A stretch of 64,000 bases of DNA from Gnetum montanum (taxonomy: Eukaryota; Streptophyta; Gnetopsida; Gnetales; Gnetaceae), in the NCBI GenBank assembly GCA_015680685.1, contig MNCI01015499.1:153549-217548 (forward strand). The letters are read 5' to 3'. The translations under genes were made by a program, and so were the position numbers. The notes beneath the pieces were generated by a model, which saw only the letters and a list, made by a program, of their open reading frames with translations, ran no database searches and was not told where the DNA came from. Below are positions 59,057 to 64,000 of the stretch, piece by piece (positions within the stretch are counted from its first letter, which is position 1; the number at the start of each line of letters is the position of its first letter).

Positions 59057-59723
59057 CCCTAACGAGCAACGCTCAAAGGGTTGGCAAATTTTGGCATTGG
59101 TTTGCAAAAATTGGCTCGGTTGGCAATTTTGAGCAGTTTTGAGCATTGTTGGAAAATCGATTGAAAAATCTATTAGCAAGTTGGCAAATTGGCAATTCAA
59201 TATACATTTGCGAGTTGACAAAGATCAAAAAGATGGCATTCCCATTGGGCATATTATTAGCCCTTTTCTATTGCCTTTGTAGCATTTTGCATTGTTAGCT
59301 CTTAAATCCGTGTTCAAGAATACAGTTGGCTTGCTTTGAACGTCTTGGTTACTCTTGGGATCTCTGTGCTTCCCAACGTCATGCAACCGATTGTATCCAC
59401 TTTGGCAAAGTAAAGCTGTAGTCTTGAAAGCGGTGCATTTCTTAACTCTAGTCTACTCTATTCTCCTTCTTATCATTGCATTTTACATCATTTTCATTTC
59501 CTAGCATATAATAATCATTATTTTAAGCTATAAACATTTTTTTCAAATTACACGTTTGCAAAAGGTTTAGTGACACCGATTAAGTCCCTATTTGATCGAC
59601 CAAACCATTCAGGGCACCCCGTTTCTATTTTATCTAGCACAACCCTCGTGTAGATCTAGGGTTAAGATTATCTGACTGATGACCTCTTGGTGTTTCCAGC
59701 TGTCGACGTTTTCGGTCGCTACA

Positions 59724-59728
59724 TGAGG
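59724..59728. repeat. Target site duplication of element D, right copy
   Basis: TGAGG, identical to 42717-42721. Confidence 0.9.
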
Positions 59729-60320
59729 TACATGATTTTTTATCTTTTATGTTTTATAAATTTGGTCTCCTATAACAAGAATAAAAGGTAAAGTAATTGA
59801 AGATCTAATTCATCTACTGCCTAGTTAGCCTAACACAAGTAACCACCCCACTTTTCTAAATACATATAGTATTGTTGGGCTACCAAACATTAAGTGTTGC
59901 TAGGTTACCAAGTACTATATGTATGCTCAAAGTGGTCATGCTTGTGTTCATTAACTGCTGAAAATTTATTGCTTAATTTAAATGCAATAAAGTAAAGTGC
60001 ATTAAAAAAACATTAATCTATTCTTAGTGTTGCATGGATTTCCAAAAGAGTTTATTTTTATTCCCGTCACACTGCTATGCTTAGGTACATCAATGTTTGA
60101 ATAAAGAAGCATATACACTTAGACATCTTCTACAGGCACTCAAAAAATATTCTAACTTTGGAGAAAATAAATTGAAAGAGCTTCCCTACTCTGGCTAGAA
60201 ACTACAAAAACTAATGCCAAATTGGGATCACATGTGCTATATTTATAGGCTAGCATATACCCTTGAATGTTAGATACCCAACATCACATCTAGCACAAAC
60301 AAAAATAATGTGATTTATCA
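59729..60320 (-). repeat. Athila-like LTR 4, right fragment
   Basis: Continuation of the LTR begun at 42527. It carries the TATA box at 60240-60247 and finishes at TGTGATTTATCA next to the purine-tract complement TACCACCATGACT. With the left fragment it gives 787 bp of LTR. It is the 5' LTR of F and the 3' LTR of G. Confidence 0.83.
60240..60247 (-). promoter_or_regulatory. TATA box of LTR 4
   Basis: TATAAATA on the - strand in GCCTATAAATATAGC; now separated by 17 kb from the end of its own LTR. Confidence 0.65.
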
Positions 60321-62300
60321 TACCACCATGACTAAAAGAAAACTCATCCTTGAGTGAAGAAGAGGAGGAACAAGTTGTTACAAAATATTAGGTAGGTATG
60401 GGATTATTGACTAATATACAAATTAACTCAGATGGAATAGACAGACTCTGAGTGTGCAAGTGTATAGAGATACAATCTTTACAAAATTGGGTGTCCATGA
60501 TAAGAGAAGGGAACACCCTAGATAACATTGACATCCAACACTTCTTAGTAGCAAAAGAATGAGAGAGAGAAGATCCAACAATCATGAACGGTCCTTATTA
60601 TGTGGTACTACCACATCATCCTTGGTGAAGATATTTTTGCTTCCAGTTCATGCTTCCCACTGCAATCACAATAGAATCATGAATTAAGTGTAACTCACAA
60701 CAATTAAATGCCTTGTCTCATCAGTGGTTACACTTGGCTAAGTTGTGATTATAGTAGATTGATTGCTTGAGTAGTGTTAGTGAGAAGGTTGACAAATAGT
60801 GTAAAATAGATAAGTGGTTCATTAAATTTGAAAAAAGTTCAACACAAGAAAAATATTTAAAGAGGGTGTAATAATTCACAACAATAAAAAGGAAAGTTCA
60901 CTAAAAAATGTTGTGAAGATATGCACAATTGGATGTCATTGATGAGGCAAACAAAAAAAATTTAATTGTAAGAGTGTCTAAGGGTAAAGAACTTAACTAA
61001 TCCAACCAAAATATATGCAAGTGGGTCCTCTCCAAAGCAAGCACAAGCCTTTTATGCCCTTACATAACTTCAAACCAAAGAGTCCATGGGCTCCATGGAT
61101 GATTAATGGTTATAGAAGGTTAAGTACAAAAACCCAAAAGAAACTAACTGAGAATTTTGACACATCAAACTAGGACATTGAACAAGAACATGAAACCAAC
61201 AATGAGGTGAGACATGGGAAGCATAGATGGATGAGAGAGATTTTGGAATGGAGTTCCTAATTAAGGTCACATGAAACCCATTGTGGATTTTGTGGTTAAA
61301 TGACTTTTAGTCTAGACCAAAACTAACCACATTTAGTGACTTTGCATCATCATTCTAAAACCAGTCCATCCTCTGAGACACAAGAGTGCTCCCACAAAAT
61401 AACCACCATTTCTTATTAGAGAAGAAAAGAGAAGTAGGAAGTGAGGAAGGGCCTTAGTTAGAGGGGACTAGTTCCATCCACACTGCTTGTAGCTCGTTTA
61501 TTATGTCTAAGGGATGTGCTTTGAGTTTCCATCATCATTTTTTTGAAATGGGAACCAAACCATGCAAAGACATATGCATTTATTTTGTCTAAGGGTGTGA
61601 TTTGAATTCCCATATTTTTTTCGATGAGAACCACATCATGCAAAGACTTATTCAAATTCCTTTTATTGGTCGACATGGAACGATAAAAAATCCATGAAAA
61701 CACACCTGCACCTAGGTAACAGAAAGGCACAAAGAATACCAAATCCCCTTGAAGCCACACCTTGTTCAAACCTTTGAATCCTTCCCAATTTCAAAAACTA
61801 CCAAAGTCACAAATTTTTTAAAGTTTTATTAATGAAAAAGGAACTACATGTTTCTAGAATAAGGAAAACCATAGAGTTTGTCGATGGGTGGATGTTGTGG
61901 ACTCACTGCATATTGCATGAAAAAGAAACCATTGCCTAATCATCCATAACAAAATTCAAAGCCAGAAACTAGACACCAACAATCAAATAACAAAATAGTA
62001 CAGACCACCATCAGGCAATGCATTACCATTGTACCTGAAACTTATTAACAAAAAGTTAGAAAGTCATACAAAAACAAAAATAAAATAAAACAAAATAAAG
62101 AAAATATAAAAGAAAATGTAAAATATTCAAGAAATAGCAAATGTACTAATGATGGTATAAAACGAAAACTAGAAAATAATAATAACTTGAAAATAAGAAG
62201 ATGCAAAATAAAAAATGTGTAAAGCAAAAAATTGTAAAATAAAAAATGTGTAAAATAAAAAATTGAAAAACTTTAGGAGTCACTTATATAGTTAGCATAG
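60321..62300 (-). other. 3' non-coding module of copy G
   Basis: Collinear with 27352-29308 of copy C: AAACTCATCCTTGAGTG near the LTR, GTGGGTCCTCTCCAAAGCA near 61020, AACCACATCATGCAAAGAC near 61630, AAAATAAAAAATGTGTAAA repeats near 62210-62270, and a purine tract complement CATCTCCCCCACAACTAAGTT near 62303. No gene is supported. Confidence 0.7.
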
Positions 62301-63560
62301 ATGGCCATCTCCCCCACAACTAAGTTGAAAGGAGGAGATCTAAAATATGGAGCATGGTTGTCCATCCGATGAGGCTCTTGCTATATTAGCTGGCTTATCC
62401 TCATGGAAAGGTTTGATTTGTTAGATGTTGACCAGCTATTTCTTGTTGAGGCTCCTAGGTTTGTAGATCATCATGGCCCTAGAAGGAAAAGTTTTGTAAA
62501 TGATGTAAGGTCCTTTCCATAATTTTTGAAACTTAGTTCATTGAGGTACGTGTGTGGGGTTCTAGTAGAGAACCTTATCTCTTGGTTGACTTTTTTGATT
62601 TTAAGGTCACGACACTTTTATTGTAGGCCTTGTGCAACTTGTTAGATAATAGGGCTACCAATCAATTTTTGTCTATCAAGTTGAGATTCATTACTCTTTT
62701 TATTTGTGCTAGACTCAAGTGAAGGTTAAGATCACAAGCTATTGAAAATTTATAAAGCTTGGATTCAATAGGAAGAGTTGGTAATTTTTCATACACAAGC
62801 TAGTAGGGAGAGTAGCCTATAAGAAGTTTTCCTGTTGAGCGGTAGGCCCAAAAGGTATCATTGAGTTTTGTGCTCCAATATTTTGTATATTTAGTAACAG
62901 TTCTTATTATAATCCCTATGATTTCCCTATTGGTAACCTTAGCTTAAACATTAGCTTGGGGATGGTAGGGTGTTGTGAATTTATGTCCAACCCTCAAGCA
63001 TTGAATGAGCTTTCGAAAAGTAGTGCCTATAAAGTGAGTTCCATTATTAGAAATTAATGCACATGGCATACCAAACATATTTACAAAATTTTTTTGTACA
63101 AATCGAGCAGTAGTAAAAGATGTATAGTAAATGACAGCTATTGCTTCTACCCATTTTGTACAACAATCAATAGCGACTATGATGTACGTCTTTCCATTTA
63201 ACATGGGCATGATGGAACCCATGAAATCAATGCTCTAGATGTCAAATGATTCTAGTGGTTAAATCCATTGTTGAGGTCCTTCCATCCAAGCAATCATTCT
63301 ACCATCTTGTTGGCATTGTTCACAAGAGCAGACATAATGATGAGCATCTCTGAAGATTGTTGGCCAATAGTACCCTACCATCAGGATTTTAATAGCCATG
63401 CTTCTCCTAGCATAGTGTTCTCTACAAGGACCTTCATGATCATCTTGGATAATGCACAGTTGATCAGCGTTAGGGACACACCAACAAACTAGGCCATTGG
63501 TGCATACCTTGTAGAGGTGTTCGTTGGTCTTCATGAAGTGTTTTACCTAGTGAAGAAACT
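62301..63560 (-). pseudogene. Athila-like integrase, copy G
   Basis: The zinc-binding part is open in 63534-63259 (HEGPCREHYARRSMAIKIL, CSCEQCQQDGRM), with both cysteines kept. The core follows in 63222-62944 (GSIMPMLNGKTYIIVAIDC, and ISNNGTHFIG with Asn at the second catalytic position). The C-terminal domain is traceable in broken frames to about 62400. Order and spacing agree with copies A and C. Confidence 0.83.
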
Positions 63561-63570
63561 TCTATTTCTT

Positions 63571-64000
63571 CTAGTGGTCCAACACTTGTGGCATCTCTTG
63601 GGTAAGAAGATAGGTGAGAATGCCATCATACCATTTAGGCTCATTGGGTAATTGTTCAGTTATAGCTCCAGCAAAGGGGAGTTCATTAGGAAACATGATA
63701 GATAGTGGATTTTCTTTCTCTTTGTTGTCCCATTGTAACCGAGACAAGTGATCAGTGACCACATCCTTAGTGCCCTTTTGATCAACCATCATAAGATTGA
63801 ATTCTTGCAAGATCACTAGCCATGGTATGACATGGGGGCTCACTATTGACTTGTTTATCAGGAAGCAGATGGCACTGTGGTTTATGTTCACCAACACCTT
63901 GTATCCAAGCACATAATGCTTGAACTTTTCTAGAGTAAACACCACTACCATGAACTCTATTTTTGTAGTGGTGTAGTTTAGTTGTGCATCCATAATTCTT
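63571..64000 (-). pseudogene. RNase H domain of copy G (continues off the right edge)
   Basis: An open 140-codon stretch, 63993-63571, encodes the RNase H C-terminal half (LNYTTTKIEFMVVVF, VNINHSAICFLINK, DVVTDHLSRL) and the link to integrase (LLTQEMPQVLDH). It is collinear with 31080-30700 of copy C. RT and gag of this copy lie beyond the window. Confidence 0.83.

Larger units (their letters stand above)
42722..59723 (+). mobile_element. Tat/Ogre-like Ty3/gypsy element D, 17.0 kb, nested in an Athila LTR
   Basis: Both LTRs, a perfect 5 bp target duplication (TGAGG at 42717-42721 and 59724-59728), a purine tract before the 3' LTR, and the order gag, protease, RT, RNase H, archaeal-type RNase H, integrase are visible. 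The second RNase H and the great length place it in the Tat lineage (Ogre/Retand group). The LTRs differ at 23 of the first 218 bases, 20 of them transitions, so the insertion is old. The element carries two antisense genes and three related tandem arrays. All sense genes are broken, so it is non-autonomous. Confidence 0.9.
57888..59723 (+). repeat. 3' LTR of element D
   Basis: 1836 bp, TGAAACACCC to GGTCGCTACA, followed by TGAGG. Palindromes of the CTACGCTA family occur at 58164-58199, 58254-58283, 58438-58490, 58636-58666, 58751-58790 (an almost perfect 40-base hairpin) and 58797-58845. Confidence 0.92.

Overview
The window is plant nuclear repeat DNA, probably from a large seed-plant genome. 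It is AT-rich, contains a run of N (13497-13926), and every protein trace I can place with confidence is an LTR-retrotransposon protein or a gene carried inside one. I see no intact host gene, tRNA or rRNA. The species cannot be named from the sequence. Hand-aligned copies differ by about 9-10%, mostly transitions, which fits old, methylated, silenced repeats.

Two Ty3/gypsy lineages are present. The first is Athila-like. It has an LTR of about 760-900 bp that begins TGAT/TAAT and ends CTCATCA, a TTGGCACCGTTGC primer site, a gag with a CEICQYDH-type knuckle, a protease with the Athila layout and an RT with a V-F-x-D-D-F active site. Copies A (1-7050) and B (7513-14553) lie on the + strand inside a roughly 7.5 kb tandem segmental duplication. 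Copies C, F and G lie on the - strand, together with a non-autonomous unit H. They form a ladder: LTR (20748-21651), H interior, LTR (26593-27351), C interior, LTR (35743-36548), F interior, LTR (42527-42721 plus 59729-60320), G interior running off the right edge. Neighbours share single LTRs. F lacks the roughly 2 kb 3' non-coding module of its relatives. H consists largely of that module plus an extra gene.

The second is a 17.0 kb Tat/Ogre-like element, D (42722-59723, + strand), inserted in the fourth Athila LTR with a perfect TGAGG target duplication. It carries 1.83 kb LTRs, gag, protease, RT, RNase H, a second (archaeal-type) RNase H and integrase, all broken.

The most interesting content is inside D. 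The 4.4 kb between protease and RT holds a spliced gene on the opposite strand (49291-52177). It has its own TATA box and good start context. From its third recognisable exon onward it has five exons (51516 down to 49291) whose GT-AG junctions keep phase, ending in an acidic tail. Its middle part resembles a catalytically dead FCP1/NIF-type HAD phosphatase fold. A second antisense gene (56748-57809) lies between pol and the 3' LTR. Three arrays of related short tandem repeats sit at the edges of these antisense genes. A CTACGCTA-based palindrome family is concentrated in the LTRs and in the antisense gene's introns.

The 15-20.7 kb stretch is unannotated AT-rich DNA with a degenerate 275-345 bp tandem repeat and T-rich simple repeats.
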